A stretch of 64,000 nucleotides of DNA from Liolophura sinensis (taxonomy: Eukaryota > Mollusca > Polyplacophora > Chitonida > Chitonidae), in the NCBI RefSeq assembly GCF_032854445.1, contig NC_088306.1, forward strand, positions 26,633,764 to 26,697,763, read 5' to 3'. The notes beneath the pieces were generated by a model. It ran no database searches. It was given only the letters and a program-made list of their open reading frames with translations, and had not been told where the DNA came from. The position numbers and the translations under genes are program-made. Positions 53,629 to 64,000 of the stretch are shown here, in pieces; position 1 is the stretch's first letter; each line of letters begins with the position of its first letter.

Positions 53629-55830
53629 CAAGTGATGTTCGTTTAAAATTACGGATCAGAAACTGATGCTTTAAAAAGTTCAACCGTACCAAAACAGAGG
53701 AAGACAAATTCCGTTTCTACATTTCTGGACGTGAAGCCAGTGCTGTTAAACGTAATGCAATACTGCGTTACTCCGCAAATTTAAAACTTAAATTATGCAA
53801 CCCTCAACTAGATAAAAAAAAAACGTACTGGTCAGTGATGAAATCTTTATTAGGCCCAAAAGCAAAGTCCCAAATTCCTCCTCGTAATCTTAATTTTAAA
53901 ACGTGTCGAACAACAACGACAAAGCCTATGAATTCTGCAGTTTCTTTGCTTCCCATTCAATTCTACTGCAAACAGTACCAGATTTACCCCCTCTTACACA
54001 CCTTACCAACTCAGGACTTCTTTGCAAACCTGTGAGAAGGAGGTGACTTATTGATTTAAAACCCTAAGTACAAGAAAAGCATCTGGTTGTGATGGTATAA
54101 GTAACTTTATACTCAAACATAGTGCTGAAAGTATTGCTCCATCTCTAACTAAACAATTTAATTTTTCTTTACAGTCTGGTGTATTCCCCACTTCATGGAA
54201 ACTCTCTCGTGTTAGTCCAGTATTTAAGAAAGGGGATAGACATGACATTTCAAACTATCGACCAGTATCTCTACAACCTGTGCTTTCTAAAATATTGGCG
54301 AAAGTTGTATATAAACTCCTGTATGAATATTGTATCAGTAACGATCTTCTAATACCGAACAACTCTGAATTCAAATAAGGGGACTCTACCATATACCAGT
54401 TACTGAAGATAGTACATAAAATATATCAAAGACTACGGAAATGACATGTGTATGTTCTTTCTTGATGTGAATAAAGCATTTGATAATGTTTGGCGTAAAG
54501 GTCTTCTGTTTAAGTTGGAGCAGTTTGGTATTGGAGATCCATTACTTTCTTGGCTGAATGACTATCTGACTGATAAAAAAATCAAGAAAAATCAAGGTCT
54601 GTATTAATGGTATGGAATCAGATGCAAAACCTATTTCCTGTGGGCTACCTCAGGGTTCTGTGCTAGGTCTTTTACTTTACTTATAATTTGTAAATGATAT
54701 TATTACAAACATTGAAAGTGATATTGACATTTTTGCTGACGACACGTCACTAATGGAAGAGATCAATAATTTGAGTGACTCAGAGGCTAAACTAAATCGA
54801 GATCTTGATCGTTTGTCAAAATGGGCAAGTCAATGGGTTTTTAACTTTAACGTTCTTAAAACTGTTTTCTTGCTTATATCTTTAAAATGTGACCCTTGTC
54901 ATCCTAATTTGTATTTAAACGGTGTTAATGTGAAGAGCGTTCGGTCCCACAAACACCTCGGCATCAATAATGGAATATAATGGTAAGTGGAACGAACACA
55001 TTCGAGCCGTAGTAAAGAAATCAAACAGGACATTAAGCACATTCTACAGAGCAAAGAAAACTCTCACTAGAAAATGTCTCGTCACTCTTTTCCAAAGCCT
55101 AGCAAGGTCGTCAATCGAATATGGCAATGTTCTGTACCACAACTGTAGCCTTAAATTGGCAAACTCTCTTGAAGCTATCCAAAGACGCGTGGCATTACCC
55201 TGTACTGGAGGATTACGTCAGACGTCATACAATAGTTTATTAAATGATCTCAAATGGGAATCTTTACATAATCGACGTCGATGCCATAGAATTCTACTCT
55301 TCCATAAAACTGACTTTCTCCGCCTTATCTAAAAAGGATATTAGACGGCAGAAATATCACTGATACAGACACATACAACCTTAGAAACAGGGGCAATGTT
55401 CGACTTTTTAAAACTCGCATTCAGTAATTTTCCTCCTTTTTCTTCCCTAAACTGTCAAAGATTGGAACATTTTACCCTCTCATATCCGCAATGCCTCAGT
55501 TGGAATAATAAAGCAATTTCTGTTTTTCAAAAAGAGAAAAGAACTCACTCAACTGTACAACATGTTCGATTCCTCCCATTCTGTTATTCAATGCCGAATG
55601 AGAATGGGACTTACCGCTCTGAATGCGGATCTTTTTAAGTACAATTTAAGCAATGTTCGCGCGTGCGCGAATTGTAATCATATATGTGAAGATGTACTTC
55701 ATTATTTCTTTAAATGCCCCAAATATGCCACTCAAACAAAGCATATCCTCGAACAAATTACATCAACAATATCTACAGTCGTAAACTACACAATATTTAT
55801 TCCTTCGTGTTGAAAATATATTTGTAATGT
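53629..55830 (+). pseudogene. CR1/jockey-like LINE reverse transcriptase, broken
   Basis: KASGCDGISNFILKHSAESI and VSPVFKKGDRHDISNYRPVS (54080-54270), FLDVNKAFDNVW and KLEQFGIGDPLLSWLNDYL (54460-54570), FADDTSL (54729-54750), HKHLGI (54949), then a C-terminal region with SRKTL-like and SSIEYGNVLYHN blocks. Stops and frame changes occur at 54376, 54440, 54590 and 54980. The catalytic FADD box is kept. Confidence 0.75.
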
Positions 55831-56269
55831 AGTATTACTTGGTCCGATGAACTAAAACCTGATGAAAACAAAATTGTCTTAAGAACTGTGCTTAAATTTA
55901 TTACAGGACCAAAGAGATTTTAAATCGATGGGTAGCATTGAAATTTTCTCTTATATTAAATGATAATGATAAATATTATTTCAGTAAGTAGTCATTATGT
56001 CCTTGCATTATAGCCTCACTTTATTACATATGCTATGATTCATTTTTGTAGTGTAAATACTTTTGTTGTTGCGCATATTACATACATATGTGTATAGTTT
56101 ATTCGGTATATTATCTATCTGTGTCATTTCTTTTTATTTATGTTTGTAACCAATTTCTTGTTTTGTCCTGTACATATGTTATATGTTGTCGAGGAGACCC
56201 CCGAGTGGCCACTGGGCTGTGGGGAATACTCGTTAAACAAGTAAAGCATTACATTACATTATACGTGAC

Positions 56270-57245
56270 TTCTTACGTTACATCGTTGGAGGAGGTTGGT
56301 CCTTCAACATCACATGCGAATGTAATGGATGTATCACCCGCACCAAGGAGGTCTTCCAGCCGATTTTCACGGAAGGGTCGTCCCTTCTCCAGACATACGT
56401 CTCCCATACGTTTCCCTCCATAATATCTATGTATGACAAAATTATACAACGGATACTCTTTTGAAGACGTCTGATCAAGATAAAATAACTCTCAAAAAAT
56501 ATTCACTTTATAATAAAACAACAAACTGTATTATTTACAGCTCTGTTTCTCTGGATTCGGAGCTCAAGGCTGTGGCCTTTCTTGTTTCATTGTCTGAAAC
56601 AATCACAATGTGTTCGTTATATATTCACACTTTTTATCAGCTTCCCAGCTGCATAATTTAAAAGAACAATTACCAAAACTGTTTCTAATAATGGGAGATT
56701 TTAATTCCCTTAACCTTCTATGGGACAGTAATAATATAAAACATGAAGGCAAAATAGTGGAAGACTTCTTATCTATGGAGGAACTGTATTATTTCAATGA
56801 TGGTTCAAATGCCTATTTACATCCGGGTACTGGCGCTTACTCTGTTATGGATCTCACTGAGATCACTAATCACTATCACTGATCCATCATGTCTCTCTGA
56901 TTTTTGTTGGAAAGTGCATGATAATCTTTGTGGTAGTGACCATTTTCCTGTCATCCTAGAACATATCATTTCTCGTTCTTTAGGACGTATAGCCAGGTGG
57001 AAATTCGATCAAGCAGATTGGATCGCGTTTGAGATGTTCTGGGAGGCTGATATTACCCCCAGAGACTTTCAATACAGCAGATGATCCTATATTAAAATTT
57101 GATGAATTTGCTTTACAAGCTGACGATAGAACTATCCCTAAGACTTCGACAAACCCAAAATCCAAAAGTAAATCCTGGTATGATAAGGATGGTCGCAAAG
57201 CCATTAAGGACCCCAAAAAGGCCGAGCGGAGATTTGATATATGTC
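56270..57245 (+). pseudogene. RNase H-type LINE, 5' part (ORF1 end and endonuclease)
   Basis: ORF1 ends with NVMDVSPAPRRSSSRFSRKG (compare the minus-strand copy near 44300). ORF2 begins at about 56430 and has an internal deletion. The endonuclease shows LFLIMGDFNSLNLLWDSNN and CGSDHFPVILEHI, then a RWKFDQADW and KAIKDPKKAERRF linker. A nested LTR element cuts it at 57246; about 300-400 bp of LINE between the endonuclease and RT are missing at the junction. Confidence 0.75.
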
Positions 57246-57408
57246 TGTTAGATATGCTATGTAATGTAAGTGTAGAATAACGAGAGTGATTTCCCTTGAC
57301 TTTACCGTTCTCCTACTCTGTCTGTGATAAACTAGTTCAGTTGGATACTGCCAAATGTGTTAGTCATGTTTAGAAGCCTCAGTGTATTTTAGCCTAGAAA
57401 CATATAAC
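57246..57408 (+). repeat. 5' LTR
   Basis: Shares its first 80 bp with 61231-61308 (TGTAATGTAAG, AATAACGAGAGTGAT). The end is placed before CTGGCGTCGAGG, which looks like a primer-binding site. Confidence 0.65.
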
Positions 57409-57499
57409 TGGCGTCGAGGATCGTGAGTTAGGTATCGTAAGAATGAACTCCGCTTCACCGGTTGAGTCACAGTAGTGACTGAAAAGACTGTGGACATTT

Positions 57500-58040
57500 G
57501 TTTCTGACATTGAAGAAACAAGTGTTAAGTTCGAAACTTACACTAAGGGAGTTATTCAGCCAATAGGTGTGTTAGAGGTGCAGGTACAGTACAATAATCA
57601 GACGCAGACTCTTGATTTATATGTTGTGACAAACGGGGGACAGCCATTGCTTGGAAGATCTTGGCTTAGTGAGATAATACTTGATTGGCCGAAAATCAAG
57701 TTGCTAGGCAGTGATGTTGTAAACGAGAGCGCTGTTAAAGGGATTAACGGATTGTTGGATCAACATCCTATCCTCTTCAGTGAAGGGTTGAAAAGTTAAT
57801 CGTCCTGGAAAACGCGTCTCTGAAGTTTCACAAACCCCAGCCAGTACCGTACGCATTGAAACCGAAAGTAGAAGCCGAGTAAGATAAACTCGAACCTCCA
57901 GGCGTGATTCAGAATGTGGCACATAGTGCATGGACCGCACCCATAGTTACACTTGTGAAAAACGGTGATGTTCGTGTATGTGGTGAATTTAAGGTGACAA
58001 TTAATCCAGTACTTAAAGGAGAAGAAAATTTAAATATCAA
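57500..58040 (+). pseudogene. Gypsy pol: protease end and start of RT
   Basis: VVTNGGQPLLGRSWLSEIIL and DWPKIKLLG mark the end of the aspartic protease and the linker. A frameshift near 57800 is followed by PVPYALKPKVEAE, then SAWTAPIVTLVKNGDVRVCG (57925-57985), the RT start. The protease catalytic motif itself is absent. Confidence 0.7.
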
Positions 58041-58570
58041 ACAAAAACCATTGAAAAGAGTATGCATTTCCTGGCACGTTCATACCATAAAAAATCTGTG
58101 TGCCTCAAGCTGATAAATTATAAATAAAGGCAGCTCCAAACTCCGCTATGGGCGACTCCATTTTGCTTAAGAACCAGTCCTGAAGTCTTTTTTGTTAAGA
58201 GGAGAATTGCCGTCGAAAGCTGCCGAAGTGCACTCCGTACATTCCCAGAAGGCAGCGAACAGTGCAGTTCGTTTTCCGCTTGACGATCGGGAAACCGGAA
58301 TGTTGGACGTAGGGTCCGAGTTTACACGAACAAGCCGGCAGTTTTAACGACTCTCACTGGCTGAGAGGCAACACACCCCCAGCATAAATTACAAGGTGTT
58401 AAAGATGGAGGGCTCGATGGACTCAGTGATTTGTGCCAGATTTGCCATTTTCAGGCTTTACGTGTATGGCGAGGAAAAATCACAAAATTAAGCAGCAGAC
58501 ACCACCAAACAGAAAAAACGTGCTCTTTTCAGCCTATAGTGTCATTTTTTTTAAGTTTTCTTATCCTTTA
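58040..58570. other. About 530-bp insertion inside the RT
   Basis: Between the RT parts ending at NPVLKG (about 58020) and resuming at QYPLSSIEEIFANLFGGQEF (58582) lies sequence with no RT similarity. No terminal repeats or family were recognised. Confidence 0.5.
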
Positions 58571-58574
58571 ATGT

Positions 58575-59575
58575 TGGCCAATATCCCCTGTCATCCATTG
58601 AGGAGATATTTGCGAATCTCTTTGGTGGTCAGGAGTTTACACAATTAGATTTGGCGAGTGCCTATCTACGAATGGAGGTCAAGGAAGAATCGCAGGAATT
58701 CCTACTATTAACACGTCCTAAGGTTTATACCGTTATAAACGTCTCATTTGGTGTTGCGTCAGCACCAGCGCTGTTGCAGCGTGCTATCGACCAGGTATTG
58801 CAGGGATTATCTGGTGCTCAGTTGTACCTGGATGATATGATGGGGACAGGGCCGACAACTCGAGCGCATTTAGATAGTGTCAAAGCAGCACTTGTTCGTA
58901 TCGAGGAGTACGGGATAAAACTGAATAGAGACAAGTGTCAATTCTTTCAGGATCGCATGGACTACTGTGGTCACACCATCATTGACGCACAAGGTCTTCC
59001 TTAGACACAAAACAAAATCAAAGCGCTGCTGGACGCGCCTAGACCTGATAACGTGACTCAGCTACAGTAACTAGTAGGACTGATAAACTATTATCGTTGA
59101 GTTCTCCCGAACTTGTCAACGATCTTTTTAAATTTGCTGCTTCGTGATAGTGTTAAATGGACTTGGGGAGATGAGCAGGAACATGCATTCAAAGAGGCCA
59201 AACGACTTATCGCATCAGATGTTATGCTGGTAGATTATGACCACAAGAGGCCAGTGCGTTTGGCTACCGATGAGTCGTCATACGGCATCGGCGCGGTTTT
59301 GTCTCGTGATGGAGGATGGCGCCGAATGGCCCATTGCGTTCGTGTCGCGCACGCTTAATCCAGCGGAACAAAACTACTGTCATTTGGAAAAGGAAGCCTT
59401 AAGTTTAGTGTGGGGCGTGAAACGATTCCAGCAGTACCTTGAAGGTCGCAGTATCACTTTGGCGGCCAATCACAAACCCCTCACGTATATCCTTAACCCG
59501 AGTAAGAGCGTTCCAACTACCTCAGCTGCTCGTATCAAGAGATGGCCTGTGTTTCTCTGTGGCATTCACTAAGAC
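58575..59575 (+). pseudogene. Gypsy pol: RT palm and RNase H
   Basis: FTQLDLASAYLRMEVKEESQ, VSFGVASAPALLQRAIDQVL, LYLDDMMGTG (the catalytic YLDD box), GYGIKLNRDKCQFF-type block and then RNase H: VRLATDESSYGIGAVLS, SRTLNPAEQNYCHLEKEALS. The third RNase H Asp position reads AANHKPLTYI with Asn in place of the usual Asp. Stops at 59004 and 59040-59100 and a frameshift near 59310. Confidence 0.8.
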
Positions 59576-59879
59576 ATCGTGTACAAAAACACTAAGGAAC
59601 ATATGAATGCAGATTGTATGTTTAGGTTACCATTATGTTTTAGTTCCTAAAATCAAGTGCATATCGCAGTCCGATACTGTAATCACATTCCACATCAAGT
59701 ACCCATTTCAACAGCTACTGTTAAACGTGAGACCAGGAGCGACCCTGTACTGGTTCAAACCCAGCCCAGAACTTGAGCCTTATGCAAGACGCAAGGATGA
59801 ACTTATCGTGTCCGATGGTTGCATTGTGTGGGGTATGTGAGTAGTAGTACCGCCTAAGCTGCGACCACAAGCTCTCAAA

Positions 59880-60710
59880 GGCATAGATGCAGGACATGTT
59901 GGCATCGTCAAAATGAAGGGCTTGGCCGTAGTTACATCTGGTGGCCAGGCATTGATTCAGACATTGACAGTAAAGCAAAATCATGTGTAGGTTGTCAGTC
60001 TATTCAAAATAAGCCTCAGTCAGCACCTTTACACCATTGGGAATTTCCGGAGAGGCACTGGCAGCATATTTATATTGACTTTACAGGACCATTCAAGGAC
60101 GACATGTTTCTTGTTGTCGTAGATTCACATTCTAAGTAGCCCGAAGTGGAAATAATGAAATCTACAACTACACAGAAAACGATTGATTATTTGCAAACTT
60201 TATTCGCCCATATGGGTAAGCCGGAACAGCTGGTCAGTGATAACGGACCGCAATTTGTTTCGTTGGAATTTTTGGCATTCATGCAAACCAATGAAATCCG
60301 TCATATAACCAATGCGTCGTACCATCCTGCGACGAATGGCCTCGCAGAGAGTTTTGTTCAGTCGTTTAAGCAATCGATTCGTGCCCCGGACAGAGAAATG
60401 CCAATCCAAGAGAAGTTAAACACTTTCTTGTTCCAGTACGGACTTTCCGATCATTGTATTACTGGACAGGCTCCATCTGTTTTTCTGTATGGTCGGTTAC
60501 TGAGGTGCCAGATACATGCCTTAAAACCAGATCTCGGGCGTGACGTGTCGGTTCGTCAAACCCACCAATCTGTTAGAAATGGAGAGAAAATGCGAACATT
60601 CTCAGTTGGTGAGTCTGTCATGGTACGTAACTACCGTGATGGCCCGAAGTGGCTGAGAGGAACTGTAAGTAGAGACAGGTCCTTTGTACTATGTGGCGCC
60701 GCCACTTAGA
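59880..60710 (+). pseudogene. Gypsy pol: integrase
   Basis: Zinc-binding region with SKAKSCVGCQSIQ, then the catalytic core: IYIDFTGPF (first Asp), LVSDNGPQFVSLEF (second Asp) and HPATNGLAESFVQSFK (Glu), all three acidic residues kept. A stop interrupts the core at about 60139. The C-terminal part has EKMRTFSVGESVMVRNY, ending near 60700. Confidence 0.8.
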
Positions 60711-61230
60711 TCAGATGTGATTTACACAAGTTGTGTGCAAACCTATTGTGACATTGCCTACACCAGCTTTACCAGCCTGTGTTAGTCAGCAGGTATCCCG
60801 GCAATTATCAACAACTAAATCACCCGTGATGAATGATTTACCGGCTAAAGGTGTCCCTGAACCCGTCCTTGGAACATCTGTGCGTGAATCCAGACGTTAT
60901 CCAGTTCGGTCGAGTCGCGATAACCCTCTTAAGCGCCTGTTAGTGTAACAGTATTAAATGACAGACAGTGAAGACATTGAGTAAAGCTTGAAATGTGTGT
61001 TATGGTTCCATTAAAATAACATTATGGTTGGACTGTTTTCCTTTAATGTGTTGCAGTTATTTTGGACATTATTCCCAATGATTTTGCAAAGGTCATGCAA
61101 ACAAGCCTGTTTATTTGGTACAGTTAAAAAGTTCAATTCGTGTGGATGTAAATCATCATGGAAATTGGCCTGTTTTCTTTTGCTTCCGTTAGCATGTTTT
61201 CTTGTATTTGCATGCTAGAAGGGGAGGAGT

Positions 61231-61308
61231 TGTTAGATATGATATGTAATGTAAGCCTAGAATAACGAGAGTGATCTCCCCTGACTGTACTGTTTTCCTT
61301 CTCTGCTA
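61231..61308 (+). repeat. 3' LTR, truncated
   Basis: Only the first 80 bp of the LTR are present, preceded by a purine-rich tract. LINE sequence resumes right after at GGAGATACTGCATGTGG. Confidence 0.65.
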
Positions 61309-63640
61309 GGAGATACTGCATGTGGTCCTGGTAACGTATATTATAAGTTCCTTAACCATTTACCGCCTGCGTCACTTGAGATTCTCTTGGACTTGATTAA
61401 TGATATTGGCATAACTCTTTTGCGTAATTTTCCACCCTCACGGACGGATGCTCGTATTATTCCGGTTCCTAAACCGGGTAAGGATCATACTGATCCAAAT
61501 AATTACGGTCCAATAGCTCTTACCAGCTGCGTCTGTAGGATGAAGGGACGGATGATAAATGATAGATATGTTTGATTTTTTGAAACAAACAAATTAATGT
61601 CTCATATACAATGTGGTCTTCGTCAAGGCCGATGTACTATGGATCACCTTGTTCGATTTGAAACAATTATTCGTGATGGTTGTATTATTACTGAACGTGT
61701 ACTGTCGATATTTTTCAATCTTAAAAAAGCGTATGTCACCACACAGAAATATGAAATTTTAAAAGACCTTTAAGACATGGGTCTTAAAGGTCGATTGCCG
61801 ATATTTATATCTGAATTTTTATCTGATCGTCAGGTTGAGGTTCAGTTGGGGTCCACTCTTCCATCTCGTATGAGCAGGAAATGCGTGTACTCCAGGGCAG
61901 TATTCTGTCACCTCTCTGTGGTATAAAAATGAATAGCTTAGCAAAAACCTTAACATCGGGCACAGAGTGTTATTTTTAGGTTTATGTCGTTATAAGCTAC
62001 CGAGCAAAAAATACGAATAATATTGAACGTCGGTTACAGTTTTGTCTAAATAAAATCAACAAATGGGCAACTGAAAACGGTTTTAGATTTTCAACGTGTG
62101 AAACCGTCGGTATGCATTTTTGTAATAAAGGAAATTTCATCTACACCCTGATCTGAAATTTTGTGGTGAACAGATTAAACTTGTTGGTGACACTAAATTT
62201 TTGGGTATAATACACGATAATAAATTATCTTTTATACCTCTTTTAAAAACACTTCAAGGCAAATGTACAAAGGCTCTCGATATCGTCAAGGTCGTGTCCT
62301 GCACTGATTTTGGCATCTATCTTATTACACCAATATATTCGTTGGTGAGGTCTAAATTGGGCCATGAGTCCATCATTTAGGTTTCTGTTAGGAAATCGCA
62401 TGTAAAAATCCTGTCCTGTCCATCACCGTGGTTTGAGATTCAGCCTTGGTGCTTTTAGAACTTCGCCAGTAGAGAGTTTATACTTTGAGGCAGATGAGCC
62501 ATTCTTATATACCCGACGAATAAAACTGGGTCTTCAATATGCTGCAAAATGCTCATCCAACCAACCCTGCCTACGACTGTGTTTTTAATTCATCACATAT
62601 AGATAAATTTAATAAAATTCCCCATAAGATCCCTTCGTTCGGTCTTCGTATACGAGACTATATTGTGGGAGCTAACATCAAGCTAGAGGAAATAGCTTTG
62701 GTGTCTTTTCCGGAGTCACCTCCCTGGCTTCTTCCTCCACCTGAACTGGTATTTGATCTTCGTAAATGTAATAAACCCAAGACAAATCCTCCCAATTCTG
62801 CAATGTTTTGCCGAAATTAAGGCTAACACTGCGGATAATAAATTTATACGTACTGATGGGGATAATGAGGATAGAGTTGCGGCTGTCTTAGAACTGTAAG
62901 TCTCTCCTTTTCGTCAGCCATCCTCTTCCTCGATCTTTTCTGCCGAGATCAGGTTTACACCCCTGGCCTTGTCATATCTTTCTTCTGGGTGTGGCCGGTA
63001 TGCAGTGATGCAGTGACTCGCTCTCCTGCCTTTTTGCAATACAAAACAATAAATTTATAAATTATTACAATTTCCACTAATTCTTGATATTCTAGGCCTA
63101 TATAGGATACTAATTAAAAAACGGTAAAGATATTATATTCTGTTGGACAACAAGCCATATTGGTATCGATGGAAACAAAGTCGTAGACAGGGAGGCAAAG
63201 GCTGCCCTTAATAAATCAATATCCAAAAATGAACTCCCAATGCACTGACTTTCGTCCAAATATTCCTGAATATATTCGTCGCCTTTGGCAGGGTGAATTG
63301 GGCTTAATCCATAATCAACTGAATGAAATTCATCCTGTCACTGGCTATAAGTCTTACACTCATGGTATGTCTCGAAGAGACCAAGTAGTTTTAACGAGGT
63401 GCCGTATCGGGAATTCTCGTTTAACACACAGTTATATTCTCGATGGGAACTGTGCTCTCGAGTGTGTTGGATGTAATGCTTAATAGGACGTAAAACATAT
63501 CCTGGTTGACTGTGATGACTTTGCCCATGTTCGACCAAAATTCTACACGGTCAACACTATAAATGATTTGTTTGACAGCATTGCAGGCGATGCTGTCAAT
63601 AAGTATTTAGAGGACATAAGGCCATTGGTCTATGTAATAA
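61309..63640 (+). pseudogene. RNase H-type LINE, 3' part (RT, RNase H, C-terminal end)
   Basis: RT: KPGKDHTDPNNYGPIALTSC, MDHLVRFETIIRDG, FLSDRQVEVQLGSTLPS; the catalytic Asp box is not recognisable near 61975. RNase H traces: TDGDNEDRVAA, SSSSIFSAEI (62850-62970) and SHIGIDGNKVVDREAKAAL (63150-63215). End: MSRRDQVVLTRCRIGNSRLT, CALECVGCNA, DVKHILVDCDDFAHVRP. The RNase H and the terminal Cys/His block place it in the I-type (Nimb-like) group. Many stops. Confidence 0.75.
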
Positions 63641-64000
63641 AGTACAGTTCATCTATATATCGATATACATATATTTATAAAAAACATTTACATGCGATGT
63701 TTTACATTGTTATAGATATTTGTGGTTTTCGAGTTTTAACAAAGTTCTGGTTGTTTTTAAACACGTTCGTTTATTTTTCTTATCCTATCTATAACTATTT
63801 AGTGGCTACTGTATTGAACTTGTTCTCGCCGCGATATGGCTGCAAAATCGTCGATATAGCGTTACACCATAATCATTCATTCTTATTTTACATGTAAAGT
63901 TCAAAGGCTACAAAACTGTTGTAAAACTTATATTGTCTCAACTACCATGACAACGTATCTACTCATCATTGGCTTGCGACTATCATATAATTACAATGGC
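63641..64000. other. No feature recognised
   Basis: AT-rich sequence after the LINE end. The frame 63568-63897 starts inside the LINE and then becomes hydrophobic without a recognisable domain. Confidence 0.4.

Larger units (their letters stand above)
52260..56262 (+). mobile_element. Nearly full-length CR1/jockey-like LINE
   Basis: In order: a hydrophobic leader frame (52262-52768) with LLLKCGD; AP endonuclease (52693-53628); linker; RT; a C-terminal Cys/His region (near 55650-55730, ACANCNHICEDVLHYFFKCP); and a 3' UTR with GAGACCCCCGAGTGGCCACT followed by a tail of three ATTAC units (about 56247-56262). The tail of short repeats instead of poly-A is characteristic of CR1-like elements. Frameshifts and stops in the RT make it inactive. 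Confidence 0.75.
57246..61308 (+). mobile_element. Ty3/gypsy-type LTR retrotransposon nested in a LINE
   Basis: A 5' LTR starts TGTTAGATATG (57246). Next come the end of a protease, RT, RNase H and integrase, a purine tract (GAAGGGGAGGAG before 61231) and a 3' LTR piece starting with the same bases. Gag and most of the protease are deleted. The element is flanked on both sides by halves of one LINE, so it inserted after the LINE. Stops and indels make it inactive. Confidence 0.8.

Overview
The window is eukaryotic and most likely molluscan. Evidence: split genes with GT-AG introns, tRNA-headed SINEs of a type I associate with bivalve and gastropod genomes (cores near 9520, 16038, 24176, 30058, 38774, 43662), and a dense mixture of LINE, LTR, Penelope-like and DNA-transposon remains. 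No bacterial-style operon is present. Most short open frames are chance or repeat-derived. No alignment could be run; all homology calls are by eye.

The main host gene is a six-exon plus-strand gene at 23343-34779. Its parts are a signal peptide, a C-type-lectin-like domain over two exons, a PAN/apple-like exon, a Ser/Thr-rich stem and a Cys-rich juxtamembrane tail. All five introns are GT-AG, phases agree across every junction, and the exons sum to 388 codons including stop. An extra base in the last exon stops translation just before a still-recognisable transmembrane segment. Intron 1 holds two arrays of a 28-bp minisatellite. A second copy of the 3' exons with an intact transmembrane segment lies at 1.98-3.14 kb and a decayed copy at 15.43-15.69 kb, so this is the remains of a tandem family.

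From 3.9 to 9.5 kb lies a 5.6-kb DNA transposon with long (about 0.7-0.8 kb) terminal inverted repeats. It contains a decayed Mutator-like transposase, a convergent His-Me-finger (zinc-binding-loop) endonuclease-like frame, and a hydrophobic open frame within each inverted repeat. A second, older copy of the internal part (47.7-49.8 kb) keeps a trace of the endonuclease region and is flanked by two nearly identical 430-460-bp repeats.

Between 9.8 and 22.5 kb there are LINE remnants, a pogo-type transposase fragment, minisatellites, SINEs and copies of an unnamed dispersed repeat (R1). From 35 to 40 kb there are mostly repeats. From 40 to 46.4 kb there are minus-strand RNase H-bearing LINE fragments broken by a SINE, a Penelope-like RT fragment and a piggyBac fragment. 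From 50.7 to 51.3 kb lies a frameshifted Myb/SANT-like gene. From 52.3 to 56.3 kb lies a nearly full-length CR1/jockey-like LINE. From 56.3 to 63.6 kb lies an RNase H-bearing LINE split by a 4.1-kb Ty3/gypsy-type element that itself carries an insertion.

Limits: repeat boundaries are good to roughly 10-50 bp, and exon ends are exact where a splice site is stated.
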